This document shows, piece after piece, positions 35,461 to 43,096 of a DNA stretch of 64,000 nt (within the stretch, counting starts at the first letter, position 1; each line of letters begins with the position of its first letter). A model generated the notes under the pieces. The model was not told the origin of the DNA. It searched no databases and was given only the letters and a program-made list of their open reading frames with translations. The stretch covers positions 496,001 through 560,000 of the forward strand of contig NZ_JAINVV010000008.1 in assembly GCF_019880585.1 (NCBI RefSeq), read 5' to 3'. Source of the DNA: Sphingomonas colocasiae. GTDB taxonomy: Bacteria; Pseudomonadota; Alphaproteobacteria; Sphingomonadales; Sphingomonadaceae. The position numbers were made by a program, and so were the translations under genes.

Positions 35461-36578
35461 GTTCGCACCGGTGCGAAGACGCGCTTCCAGCGTGCGATGA
35501 ACCCGGGATAGTCGGCGATCATCCGCCGGTCATAACCGACCAGCACGATCGGTGCGGTGCCGCCGAGCCGGCGCACGATGCCGTCGATCGTCAGGAAAGG
35601 CACCTCGCGCTCGCCGATGTCGCGCCGGCAGGGCGTCAGCCCGCCATTGGCCGCGGCGATCTGCCCGGTGTGCGACAACAGCCAGTCGAGCACCAGCCGC
35701 GATCCCGCCGGGGTGCGCGTCGCCTTGGTGATCGCCATGCCGCGCAGCGCCAGCGGAGTGCCGTCGCGGCACAATGTCCAGTCCAGCAGTTGCGCGCGCC
35801 CCTTGGTGCGCATCTGCGGCAGCACCGTCACCGCCGAGACATGGAAGCCCGCGAGATATTCGCCGGTGGTGACCTTGTCCAACATCGTCGCCCCGCCGGT
35901 TTCGAGGCGCATATAGGGCGCCAGCCGCTGCATCAGATCCCAGCCGCCGGGCTTGCCCGCGACGATCGCCGCGCGCTGCAGCGCATAGGCGAGCGCATGG
36001 CTTGCCGCGTCATAGGTGGTGATGCGGTGACGGAACTTGCGCGGGTTGGCGGCGGCGATCCGCGCCAGATGCTGCAATCCGGTCGGGCGCAGCGGCGGAT
36101 CGAGCAAAGCCTTGTTGAAGATGAGCAGCATCGGATCCGCCGACAATGTGTAGAGCCCCGGGAAAGGCAGGCTCCAGCCGGGCAGCGCGGCGATCTGGCC
36201 GCTGCGATAGGGCAGCACCTGCCCGCGCCCGACCAGGCGCAGCCACGCATCGGGCGCATTGCTGATCAGCATGTCGGCACTGCGGCGGCCCGCCGCACTT
36301 TCGGCGTAATAGCGTTCGAACAGCTCGGTCGGCCCCATGTCGATCGTCTCGATCGCGAGCGTCGGATAGGCCTGGCGCAATCCGGCGAGGATCGGGCGCC
36401 AATTATATTGCGACATGTTCGAATAGATGCGCACCGGCGGCTCATGCCGTGCGGTTGCCAGAAGGCGCGTATCCGCCTCGGCGCGTTGCTCGGCGCCCCC
36501 GGCGAACAGCGTTGCGGCGCCGCCCGCCATCAGCATCCGGCGCGAAAGCGTTCCGCTTCCCTCGTCCATCTCGGTCAC
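35457..36578 (-). CDS. ABC transporter periplasmic substrate-binding protein
   Basis: A 373-residue binding protein of the Fe3+/polyamine/phosphonate class. A twin-arginine-like signal (LSRRMLMAGGAATLFAGG) precedes two lobes (VRIYSNMSQYNWRPILAGL, ADMLISNAPDAW). No conserved pair of tyrosines as in ferric-binding proteins stands out, so iron is not demonstrated. The gene overlaps the HpaI aldolase gene and the permease gene by 4 bases each. The ligand is probably the nutrient processed by the linked esterase, aldolase and ammonia-lyase. Confidence 0.9.
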   Translation of the reverse strand: MTEMDEGSGTLSRRMLMAGGAATLFAGGAEQRAEADTRLLATARHEPPVRIYSNMSQYNWRPILAGLRQAYPTLAIETIDMGPTELFERYYAESAAGRRSADMLISNAPDAWLRLVGRGQVLPYRSGQIAALPGWSLPFPGLYTLSADPMLLIFNKALLDPPLRPTGLQHLARIAAANPRKFRHRITTYDAASHALAYALQRAAIVAGKPGGWDLMQRLAPYMRLETGGATMLDKVTTGEYLAGFHVSAVTVLPQMRTKGRAQLLDWTLCRDGTPLALRGMAITKATRTPAGSRLVLDWLLSHTGQIAAANGGLTPCRRDIGEREVPFLTIDGIVRRLGGTAPIVLVGYDRRMIADYPGFIARWKRVFAPVRT

Positions 36579-37336
36579 GCCGCGAGCGCGGCGAGCGCCG
36601 CATTGCGGAGAAAGCCGGCATCCGCGCCCAGCGTCGCGAAGCGATAGCCGCGTTCGAACAGCGCTGCCGCGCCATAGCCGGGCAGGATCGTCCCGCCCAG
36701 CGCGACGCCGCTTTCGACGATCCGCCGCTCAGCCTCCCGCCACAGGTCGAGAAAGCCGGGATCGTCCCAGCGCCCCGCCACGCCGATGCTCGCCGACAGG
36801 TCGAGCGGACCGATGAAGAACATGTCGATGCCCGTGACTTTCGCCATCTCCGGGATCGCCTGGACGCCGGCAGCGGACTCGATCATCGCGACGATCAGCG
36901 TTTCGCCGGCAGCATGGGCGGGATAGTCGGCCGCATAGGCGCCCCAGCCCGCCGCGCGCGAGACGGTGTAGTGCAGCCCGCGCACGCCGTGCGGCGGATA
37001 GCTTGCCGCCGCGACCAGGCCGGCCAGATCCTCGACGCGCTCGACACAGGGCAGCAGCAGCCCTTCGGCGCCGCTGTCGAGCACCGGCTTCACCGTTTCG
37101 GGCCGCGCATCAGGCACGCGCACCAGCAGGGTCGGCTGGGTGCCGCCATTGGCCGCGCGCAGCTGGTCGGTCATCGTGCCGATGCCGGTGCTGCGATGCT
37201 CGAGATCGGCGATCAGCGCGTCGAACGGCAGATGCGACAGCAGCTCCGCGGTGGACGGGCTGCCCATGAACAGCCAGCAGCCGACCGAGGGGGCACCGGC
37301 CGCCAGCCGGCGCTTGAGGCGGTTAGCGCGCAGCAT
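36575..37336 (-). CDS. HpcH/HpaI-type aldolase
   Basis: A 254-residue aldolase of the HpcH/HpaI family. H47 in IADLEH is the catalytic histidine position, R73 (LVRVP) contacts the substrate carboxylate, and E153 (MIES) and D179 (IGPLDLSASIG) are metal ligands. It would split a 4-hydroxy-2-oxoacid into pyruvate and an aldehyde. The ATG lies inside the end of the esterase gene (14-base overlap); the TTG two codons earlier is equally close. It is distinct in sequence from the aldolase near 17 kb, so they are not recent duplicates. Confidence 0.91.
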   Translation of the reverse strand: MLRANRLKRRLAAGAPSVGCWLFMGSPSTAELLSHLPFDALIADLEHRSTGIGTMTDQLRAANGGTQPTLLVRVPDARPETVKPVLDSGAEGLLLPCVERVEDLAGLVAAASYPPHGVRGLHYTVSRAAGWGAYAADYPAHAAGETLIVAMIESAAGVQAIPEMAKVTGIDMFFIGPLDLSASIGVAGRWDDPGFLDLWREAERRIVESGVALGGTILPGYGAAALFERGYRFATLGADAGFLRNAALAALAA

Positions 37337-38156
37337 CGCCAAGCGTTTCGGCGAAGAAGGTCATCGCCCGCCGCGCGAGCGGTTCATATTCATGCGCGGC
37401 GCCCTCGACGAGATCGAGGCGCACATCGATGTCCGAGGCGCGAAGCGCATCGTGCAGCGCGCCGATCCGCTCCACCCTGGTGTCGCCGGTATCGTTGGCG
37501 CCCTCCATCCAATGCGCGCTGCCCGGCCGATGCGTGATTTCCCAGGTCTCGACATCGCGCGTGCCGACCGCGAGATGGACGGGCACCGCGCGCATCGCCG
37601 GCAAGTTGAGCGGGCGGCCGAAGCGCGCCTCCATATCGGCGACGCCGACCCACCAGGGGCGATCCGGATCGGGCAATGTCGGCGATCCCGGCGCGCAGAC
37701 CGACACGGCCGACAGGCGTTCGGGATAGAGATAATAGAAACGATGCGCGAAATGCGCCCCGCCCGAAAAGCCGAACAGGCCGAAACTTGTGTCGGTGACG
37801 CCGTATTTCGCGGCGACCTCGTCGATCATGGCCAGCAACACATGATCGAACCGGATACCGCGATATTCGACATATTTATAGTTGTCGCGATCGTCCGGAT
37901 CCTCGATCCCGCAGGGGAAGAGCGGCGCGAGGATGATCAGGTTGAGCCGGTCGGCGAGCGCGACGAAGCTGTCGCGCACCACCTGGTTGCCCCGCCCGGT
38001 GCCATGCACCGCGACGAGCAGACGCCGCGTCGCCGGATCCCCGTCACGGGGCACATAGAGGCAATAGGAGAAGCGCTGATCCATCGCGCAGGCGATGGCG
38101 GGCGTCGCCCCCAGATCATAAGGCGAAAGGCTGGGTGGCTGGGTCGACGGAGTCAT
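37323..38156 (-). CDS. Alpha/beta-hydrolase (esterase/depolymerase-like)
   Basis: A 277-residue serine hydrolase. Nucleophile S131 in GFSGG, acid D201 (GTRDVE) and H255 (GAAHEY) form the triad; HGTGRGN near residue 51 is the oxyanion loop. The sequence resembles PHB-depolymerase/poly-ester-type esterases. ATG start with AGAGG six bases upstream. No signal peptide, so the substrate is cytoplasmic. It is the first gene after the TonB receptor (70-base gap) and overlaps the aldolase gene, implying that ester cleavage precedes aldol cleavage. Confidence 0.88.
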   Translation of the reverse strand: MTPSTQPPSLSPYDLGATPAIACAMDQRFSYCLYVPRDGDPATRRLLVAVHGTGRGNQVVRDSFVALADRLNLIILAPLFPCGIEDPDDRDNYKYVEYRGIRFDHVLLAMIDEVAAKYGVTDTSFGLFGFSGGAHFAHRFYYLYPERLSAVSVCAPGSPTLPDPDRPWWVGVADMEARFGRPLNLPAMRAVPVHLAVGTRDVETWEITHRPGSAHWMEGANDTGDTRVERIGALHDALRASDIDVRLDLVEGAAHEYEPLARRAMTFFAETLGDAAR

Positions 38157-38226
38157 GCGGTTCCTCTCGGCAGCCGGCACGAACGGCCGGCTGCCTTCAT
38201 TCAGGTCTGTCGGGATATGCGAACGC

Positions 38227-40344
38227 TCAGTAGTTGACGCCGAGCTTCACATAGACGGTCCGCCCCTCGGCCTTGGTGTAGAGCTCGTTGCGGTTGATGA
38301 GCTGTGCCGAGACCGAGAAATAGTCCTCGTTGAGCAGATTGTTGACGCCGACGCTCACATCGAACGGATCGGCCTTGAACTTGGTCGACAGATCGATGCG
38401 ATCGGTCGGACGAATGCGGCCGGTGTAGAAATTGCCTGCCGCCGAGCCGGGAAAGGCGTTGCGTGAGCCCGAGTGATTATATTGCAGGCGCACCGACCAG
38501 TCAGTGGTGATGTCGTGATCGACCGCGAGGTTGAACTGGTCGGGCCCGATACGGCGATTGGTGAGCGGCGTATCGAGCTTGCCGTCCTTGTTCGCGTCGC
38601 GCCGGCCCTGATTGTGCGAATAATTCGCCATCCACCGCGTGCTGGTCGCGATGGTGCCGCTCAGGCTGACTTCCCAGCCCTGCACCTTTTCCTTCTCGCG
38701 CAAGGTCAGCGCCTCGGTGGGGTTGACCGTGTCGATCACGAAGTCGGTGCCGAAATCGGCTGTGCTGATATAATAAGCGGCGGAATAGCTGATGCCGGCG
38801 ATCTTGCCGCGCACGCCGATCTCGTAATTGTTCACGAGCTGCGGTTCCGGGCGGAAACCGTTGAGGTTGGGCGCAACCACGCTGCGCAGCGGCGATCCGA
38901 TATCGGGGATCGAGAAGCCCTGGGAGAAGCCGCCGAACAGCTCCAGTTCGGGCCCGACCCGCGCCGTCAGCCCGACATTCACCGGCGTTGCGCTGTATTT
39001 CAGCTTGCCGCCGGCGACATGGACATTGGTGAGGCCGGCGACGAAATCGTCGATGTCGAGCGTGAATTCGTCATGGCGGATGCCCGCGTTGAGCGAGAGC
39101 CAGGGCGTGATCGGCTTGTCGATCTGGATGAACGCCGCATAGTTCATCTGCTTGAGCGGCGGGGTGAAGGTCCGCCCATCGCCCGGCTTGTCGGTCAGCG
39201 GGATCAGCGGCTGTTCGGTCGTGTCGCGCGCGATATCGACGCCCCACAGGAAATAGCCATCGCCCAGCCCGAGCGCGTCGAACTGCGTCTTGAAATCGGC
39301 CTGCAGCCCGGTTTTCTTCGAATTGATCGTGGTCTGCGTGCCGCCCAGTCGCGCGGCGTTGAACGAGAACACCGAATAGCTGCTCAGGTGATAGAGCTGG
39401 GCGTGGAAGGTGCCGAGCAGATTGTCGTTGAAATAGGCGAGATAGCCCATGACGTTGCGGTTGATCGGGTCGATCGCGCGCGGATCGTAGCTGCCGCGCA
39501 CCGCACGGACCTTCTGCCCCAGCGCGACATTGCCGCCCGTGGGAATGAAGTCGCTGCGCTGGTGCTGGTCATAATAGTTGAACATCGCCTCCAGGCGCTG
39601 TCCGCCGAAATTATAGCCGACCTTGCCGAAGAAGTTCCAGATATCGGAATCGGCGATGCCGCCGAAATTCTGAGGATCGGGCGGCAGGCGATCGCCCTCG
39701 GCGTCGAACTGACCGTTCACCCGCTCGTAACTGCCGGCAAAGGTGATGTCGAAATCGCCGATCGCCCCGGATCCGCTCTGCAGGATCATGGGATTGAGGC
39801 TGTCGCCGACATTCTGGGTGGAAAAGCCCAGCCCGGCTTCGGTGCGGAAGGTCCAGGCATCGCCCGCCTTTCCGCGCTTCGTGACATAGTTGATGATGCC
39901 GCCGGCGCCGCCCTGGCCATAAATGGCGGAAGCGCCGCGGATCACCTCGATCGCCCCGATCGCGGTGGGCGCGATCAGGCGCAGGTCGCGACCGCCGTCG
40001 CGCAACGGGTTGGAAACCGGCACGCCGTCAACGAAGATGCGCAGCGGACGGCCGCGCAGGCCCTGTTCGACATTGGCCGCGGTGTTGCTCGATGCGGACA
40101 GGCCCGGAACCGAAAAGGCGAGCACGCTGCCGAGATCGCGTGTCGTCGCGAGCTGGCTTTCGAGCTGCGCCGCGCCAACCACGGTCGAGGATCCGGGGAA
40201 ATCCGCGATGGTCTCGCCAAGCCGGGTGGCGGTGACGACGATGTCGCTGTCGCCCTCTTCAGCTTGGGCCGCCGCCTGCGCATGCGCCGCCATCGGCAGT
40301 GCCGCGAGCGCCGTCGTCATCATCAGAATCATCAGTCCGCGCAT
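38227..40344 (-). CDS. TonB-dependent outer-membrane receptor
   Basis: A 705-residue receptor. Signal peptide MRGLMILMMTTALAALPMAAHAQ, TonB box-like SDIVVTATR, plug domain (about 45-165; IEVIRGASAIYGQGGAGGIINYVTKRG) and a barrel ending in VYVKLGVNY. The ATG has GGGTGAG upstream and lies 60 bases past a perfect inverted-repeat operator. It heads a same-strand run of eight further genes (esterase, aldolase, ABC importer, EutBC, PepSY), so outer- and inner-membrane uptake of one compound can be made from one promoter. Ligand unknown; the plug resembles siderophore receptors. Confidence 0.94.
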   Translation of the reverse strand: MRGLMILMMTTALAALPMAAHAQAAAQAEEGDSDIVVTATRLGETIADFPGSSTVVGAAQLESQLATTRDLGSVLAFSVPGLSASSNTAANVEQGLRGRPLRIFVDGVPVSNPLRDGGRDLRLIAPTAIGAIEVIRGASAIYGQGGAGGIINYVTKRGKAGDAWTFRTEAGLGFSTQNVGDSLNPMILQSGSGAIGDFDITFAGSYERVNGQFDAEGDRLPPDPQNFGGIADSDIWNFFGKVGYNFGGQRLEAMFNYYDQHQRSDFIPTGGNVALGQKVRAVRGSYDPRAIDPINRNVMGYLAYFNDNLLGTFHAQLYHLSSYSVFSFNAARLGGTQTTINSKKTGLQADFKTQFDALGLGDGYFLWGVDIARDTTEQPLIPLTDKPGDGRTFTPPLKQMNYAAFIQIDKPITPWLSLNAGIRHDEFTLDIDDFVAGLTNVHVAGGKLKYSATPVNVGLTARVGPELELFGGFSQGFSIPDIGSPLRSVVAPNLNGFRPEPQLVNNYEIGVRGKIAGISYSAAYYISTADFGTDFVIDTVNPTEALTLREKEKVQGWEVSLSGTIATSTRWMANYSHNQGRRDANKDGKLDTPLTNRRIGPDQFNLAVDHDITTDWSVRLQYNHSGSRNAFPGSAAGNFYTGRIRPTDRIDLSTKFKADPFDVSVGVNNLLNEDYFSVSAQLINRNELYTKAEGRTVYVKLGVNY

Positions 40345-40404
40345 AATCTCACCCCTTCCCTGTCCCCACGCCCGAAGGCCTTGATTCTCCCGGTGTCGCT
40401 CACA

Positions 40405-40425
40405 TTGGCTACTATTTGTAGCCAA
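40405..40425. promoter_or_regulatory. Perfect inverted-repeat operator, TTGGCTAC-N5-GTAGCCAA
   Basis: Two exact 8-base arms with spacer TATTT, 60 bases before the TonB receptor ATG. Its left part, TTGGCTACTA, occurs again at the start of the GntR-family gene (42259) and immediately before the M17 aminopeptidase ATG (44458). Symmetry suits a dimeric GntR-family regulator, and the nearest such regulator is encoded 1.8 kb away. Binding by that protein is inferred. Confidence 0.8.
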
Positions 40426-40442
40426 TTTCAGCAACAGGAATT

Positions 40443-41327
40443 TTATCGGGATGAAGTATCGTGTAAAAATCGTTCCAGAACAGTGAAGTAGGCCTCAGTC
40501 TCTTCGTAGAAGGGCATGTGCGAGCTGTGGGGGAATATATGAATCCGCGACGATGGCAGCGCCGCATGCATGCGCATCGAGCAGGCCGGTGTCAGCTCGT
40601 CGTACCGGCCGCACAGCACCAGGCACGGTGCTGCAATCGCACCCATGTCGGGCACGCGATTCCAGTCCTTCATATTGCCGGTATAGGTGAACTCGTTCGG
40701 CCCCTGCATCGTCTCGTACGGCGCCATGTTCCAGTCGGCGAGCGCGTCGGTCAGCGTTGCCGGCCATTCGGCCAGACGGCAGACATGACGGTGGTTGAGC
40801 AATGTGATCGCCGCCTGATATTCGGGATGGTCGATCGTGCCCGCTGCCTCATGCGCGGTCATCATCGTCACCGTCTCGCCGCCCAGCGCCAGCCGCAGCC
40901 GCCCGAGTTCGGAGACGAGATGCGGAATGTCGCACGCGCCATCGGCGACGACATAGCTCTTCACGCGATCGGGATGGGTCAGCGCATATTCGGTGCCCAG
41001 CCACGTCCCCCAGCTATGCCCGAGGAAATGCACGCGATCCGCGCCGAACGCCGCGCGCACCTGATCGGCCTCGTCGACATAGCGTTCGAGTGTCCAGAGC
41101 GAACGGTCGTCCGGCCGGTCGGATTCACCGCAGCCGAGCTGATCCCAGGTGATGACCCGCCAGCCCCTGGTGGCGAGCCGTGCATGAGGTGCGCGCAGAT
41201 ACAGGCTGGGCAGCCCCGGTCCGCCATTGGCCAGCATCAGCGTTTCCGGCCCGTCACCATAGCAGTAACCCATCACCCGATGCCCATCGGTCAACCGGAT
41301 CGGCATGCGCGTCGCTTCGATCGTCAT
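40443..41327 (-). CDS. Alpha/beta-hydrolase of the proline iminopeptidase family
   Basis: A 294-residue serine hydrolase. NGGPG (34-38) is the oxyanion motif typical of proline iminopeptidases, S105 in GHSWGTW is the nucleophile, and GRYDELTP and HSSHMPF supply the acid and histidine. Family members remove N-terminal proline from peptides or hydrolyse amides. ATG start behind GGAGG, overlapping the nitrilase-family gene by 4 bases. No signal peptide. Together the pair looks like sequential C-N bond hydrolysis of an imported amide or peptide. Confidence 0.9.
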   Translation of the reverse strand: MTIEATRMPIRLTDGHRVMGYCYGDGPETLMLANGGPGLPSLYLRAPHARLATRGWRVITWDQLGCGESDRPDDRSLWTLERYVDEADQVRAAFGADRVHFLGHSWGTWLGTEYALTHPDRVKSYVVADGACDIPHLVSELGRLRLALGGETVTMMTAHEAAGTIDHPEYQAAITLLNHRHVCRLAEWPATLTDALADWNMAPYETMQGPNEFTYTGNMKDWNRVPDMGAIAAPCLVLCGRYDELTPACSMRMHAALPSSRIHIFPHSSHMPFYEETEAYFTVLERFLHDTSSR

Positions 41328-42169
41328 TGCGCGACCTCCCCCAGGGCGAAGTCGCGGCCCTTGGTGAGCGACGGGATCGCGGTGCGAAAGCGATCGACCT
41401 CCTCCAGATCGAGATCGGCAAGGATCACCGCAGGCGCGTCGCCGGCACGCGCCATCACCCGTCCCCAGGGATCGATGATCATCGACTGGCCGTGGCTGAC
41501 GCGGCCGGGATAATTGTCGCCGCATTGGGCGGCGGCGACCACGAAACAACCGGTCTCGATCGCGCGTGCGCGCAGCAGCGGCTCCCAATGAAGCGGACCG
41601 GTATAGTTGCTGAACGCGGCGGGGGTCGCGATCACCCGAGCGCCGCCCTGGCCCAGCGCACGGAACAATTGCGGGAAGCGAATATCGTAGCAGATGCTGA
41701 GTCCCAGCCCGATGCCGTCGAGGTCGGCGACCACCGCGGTACCGCCGGGCCTGTAAAAATCCGACTCGCGTGAGGATTCGCCATTGGGCAGGTCGATGTC
41801 GAACAGATGGATCTTGTCGTAGCGCGCGGCGATGACGCTTTCGGGCGAGAAGACCAGGGTCCGGTTGACGACGGCATCGTCGGCGGAGCGGACCGAGACC
41901 GAACCGGCGAGCAGCCAACGCCCCAGTTCGCGCGACAGGCGCGTGAAGCTCCGCACCGCCGGATGATCCTCTTCGGGCCGCGCATAGGCATGCATTTCGG
42001 CGGCCGTCGGCACCAGGCAGTCAAAGGCTTCGGGAAAGGCGATCCACTGCGCACCCTGCTCGGCCGCATCGCGCGCGGCGGCTTCGGCAGCCACCAGGTT
42101 CGCCCCCGCATCGGGCGTCGCGCATATCTGCACCGCGGCAACGCGCAGCGGTTTCCCATTGTCGGTCAC
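41324..42169 (-). CDS. Carbon-nitrogen hydrolase (nitrilase superfamily amidase)
   Basis: A 281-residue amidase with the complete triad E47 (FPEAF), K119 (YDKIHLFD) and C160 (ICYDIRFP). The arrangement matches the Nit/deaminated-glutathione amidase branch more than true nitrilases, though the substrate here may differ. GTG start with GGGAG upstream. It is transcribed away from the GntR regulator gene with a 89-base gap that contains the TTGGCTACTA half-site, so it is a probable target of that regulator. Confidence 0.91.
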   Translation of the reverse strand: MTDNGKPLRVAAVQICATPDAGANLVAAEAAARDAAEQGAQWIAFPEAFDCLVPTAAEMHAYARPEEDHPAVRSFTRLSRELGRWLLAGSVSVRSADDAVVNRTLVFSPESVIAARYDKIHLFDIDLPNGESSRESDFYRPGGTAVVADLDGIGLGLSICYDIRFPQLFRALGQGGARVIATPAAFSNYTGPLHWEPLLRARAIETGCFVVAAAQCGDNYPGRVSHGQSMIIDPWGRVMARAGDAPAVILADLDLEEVDRFRTAIPSLTKGRDFALGEVAQ

Positions 42170-42258
42170 GTCCTCGTCTCCCTTGGAAAATTGCCAGCCG
42201 CCGCTGGCCAGCGCGCCAGACAGATGCTAGAAAAGTTGCTCGTTATTGGCAGCAAAGA

Positions 42259-42269
42259 TTGGCTACTAT
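42259..42269. promoter_or_regulatory. Operator half-site TTGGCTACTAT at the GntR gene start
   Basis: Identical over 11 bases to the left half of the perfect palindrome at 40405. The partner arm (GTGCGCAA) is degenerate. It lies over the proposed start of the regulator gene and 90 bases from the divergent nitrilase-family gene, as expected for autoregulation and control of the amidase pair. Confidence 0.6.
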
Positions 42270-42936
42270 TGTGCGCAAGTCAACGGCGAAGGCGCCGGAG
42301 GAAAGCCGTGGCGTTACCAGCCTGCTGGAAGCCGACCTGATCGCCGGCATGTTCCGGCCCGGTGAATGGCTGAAACAGGCCGATATCGAGTCGATGTACA
42401 ATGCGCACCGCTTCGACGTGCGCATGGCGTTGCTCGATCTGAAGACGCGGCACCTGATCGAGCATATTCCCAATCGCGGCTATCGCGTCATCAACCTGAC
42501 CGAGCGTGAGCGTGAGGACCTGATCCACACGCGCACCGTGCTGGAAACGGCGGCGGTGCGGCTTGCGGTCAAGCATCGCGACGAAGAGGATCTGCTCGAA
42601 TTGCGCACGCTCGTAGACCGCTTCGAAAATGCGATCGACACGGGCGAGATGGAGATGCTGCGCGATCTCAACTTCACTTTCCACGACCGCTTCTACGCGA
42701 CCTGCGGCAACCGCATCCTGGCCGGCGAAATCACCGCGATGCGCCAGCGCGGCCTGCCCGGCGCGCGCGGCTGGCGCTCTCACGCCTCGATCCGCCAGAG
42801 CAACCAGGACCATGCCGAGATGGTGCGGCTGCTGGAAGCGCGCGACGCCGACGGACTGGTGGCGCTGGTCGATCGCCACCTCAATCGCTGGCGCGAAGGC
42901 GGCACTGTACTCGCGACGGCGCAGTTCGAGGCATAG
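42259..42936 (+). CDS. GntR-family (FCD) transcriptional regulator
   Basis: About 225 residues: an N-terminal winged helix (about 20-78; LIAGMFRPGEWLKQADIESMY, then GYRVINLTE) and an all-helical FCD ligand domain (about 85-215) with FHDRFYATCGN and the late QDHAEMVRLLEARD, whose aspartate and histidines usually hold a metal that binds acid ligands. No ATG is available; TTG is marked and GTG four codons later is an alternative, neither with a good ribosome site, so translation may be leaderless. It is flanked by and probably controls the TTGGCTAC-marked genes. Confidence 0.9.
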   Translation: MATIVRKSTAKAPEESRGVTSLLEADLIAGMFRPGEWLKQADIESMYNAHRFDVRMALLDLKTRHLIEHIPNRGYRVINLTEREREDLIHTRTVLETAAVRLAVKHRDEEDLLELRTLVDRFENAIDTGEMEMLRDLNFTFHDRFYATCGNRILAGEITAMRQRGLPGARGWRSHASIRQSNQDHAEMVRLLEARDADGLVALVDRHLNRWREGGTVLATAQFEA

Positions 42937-42961
42937 GCCCGCTCCGTTCCAATATCCTTGA

Positions 42962-43045
42962 TGTCATTCCCGCGAACGCGGGAATCCAGATGATGTCGAT
43001 CATCGAGCTCTACGACTCTGGATTCCCGCATTCGCGGGAATGACA
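42962..43045. repeat. Large inverted repeat built of two GTCATTCCCGCG-type units
   Basis: Two 29-base arms, differing at two positions inside the loop of each unit, face each other across 26 bases; each arm also holds its own small palindrome (CCCGCG-CGCGGG type). This is the form of a dispersed intergenic REP-like element. It lies between the convergent GntR and aminopeptidase genes and could fold as a bidirectional transcription stop. Confidence 0.8.
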
Positions 43046-43096
43046 GTTGAGTGTGTCGTTTTCGGATTCATAGGAACGGTGCCCCCGCCGATCGCC

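Noticed and set aside
33721-35511. 596-residue plus-strand frame opposite the permease gene
   Set aside because: Extremely rich in Arg, Gln, Asp and His with no hydrophobic core; the mirrored minus-strand frame is an intact permease.
38473-40491. 672-residue plus-strand frame opposite the TonB receptor
   Set aside because: Antisense shadow of a clear receptor gene; no domain, no ribosome site, and it would cover the operator region.
41328-41918. N-terminal extension of the proline-iminopeptidase-like gene
   Set aside because: It overlaps the nitrilase-family gene fully in a shifted frame; the ATG with GGAGG starts at the family's usual N-terminus.
42959-43050. Repeat pair considered as a CRISPR array
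   Set aside because: Only two units, inverted rather than direct, with no regular spacers and no cas genes.
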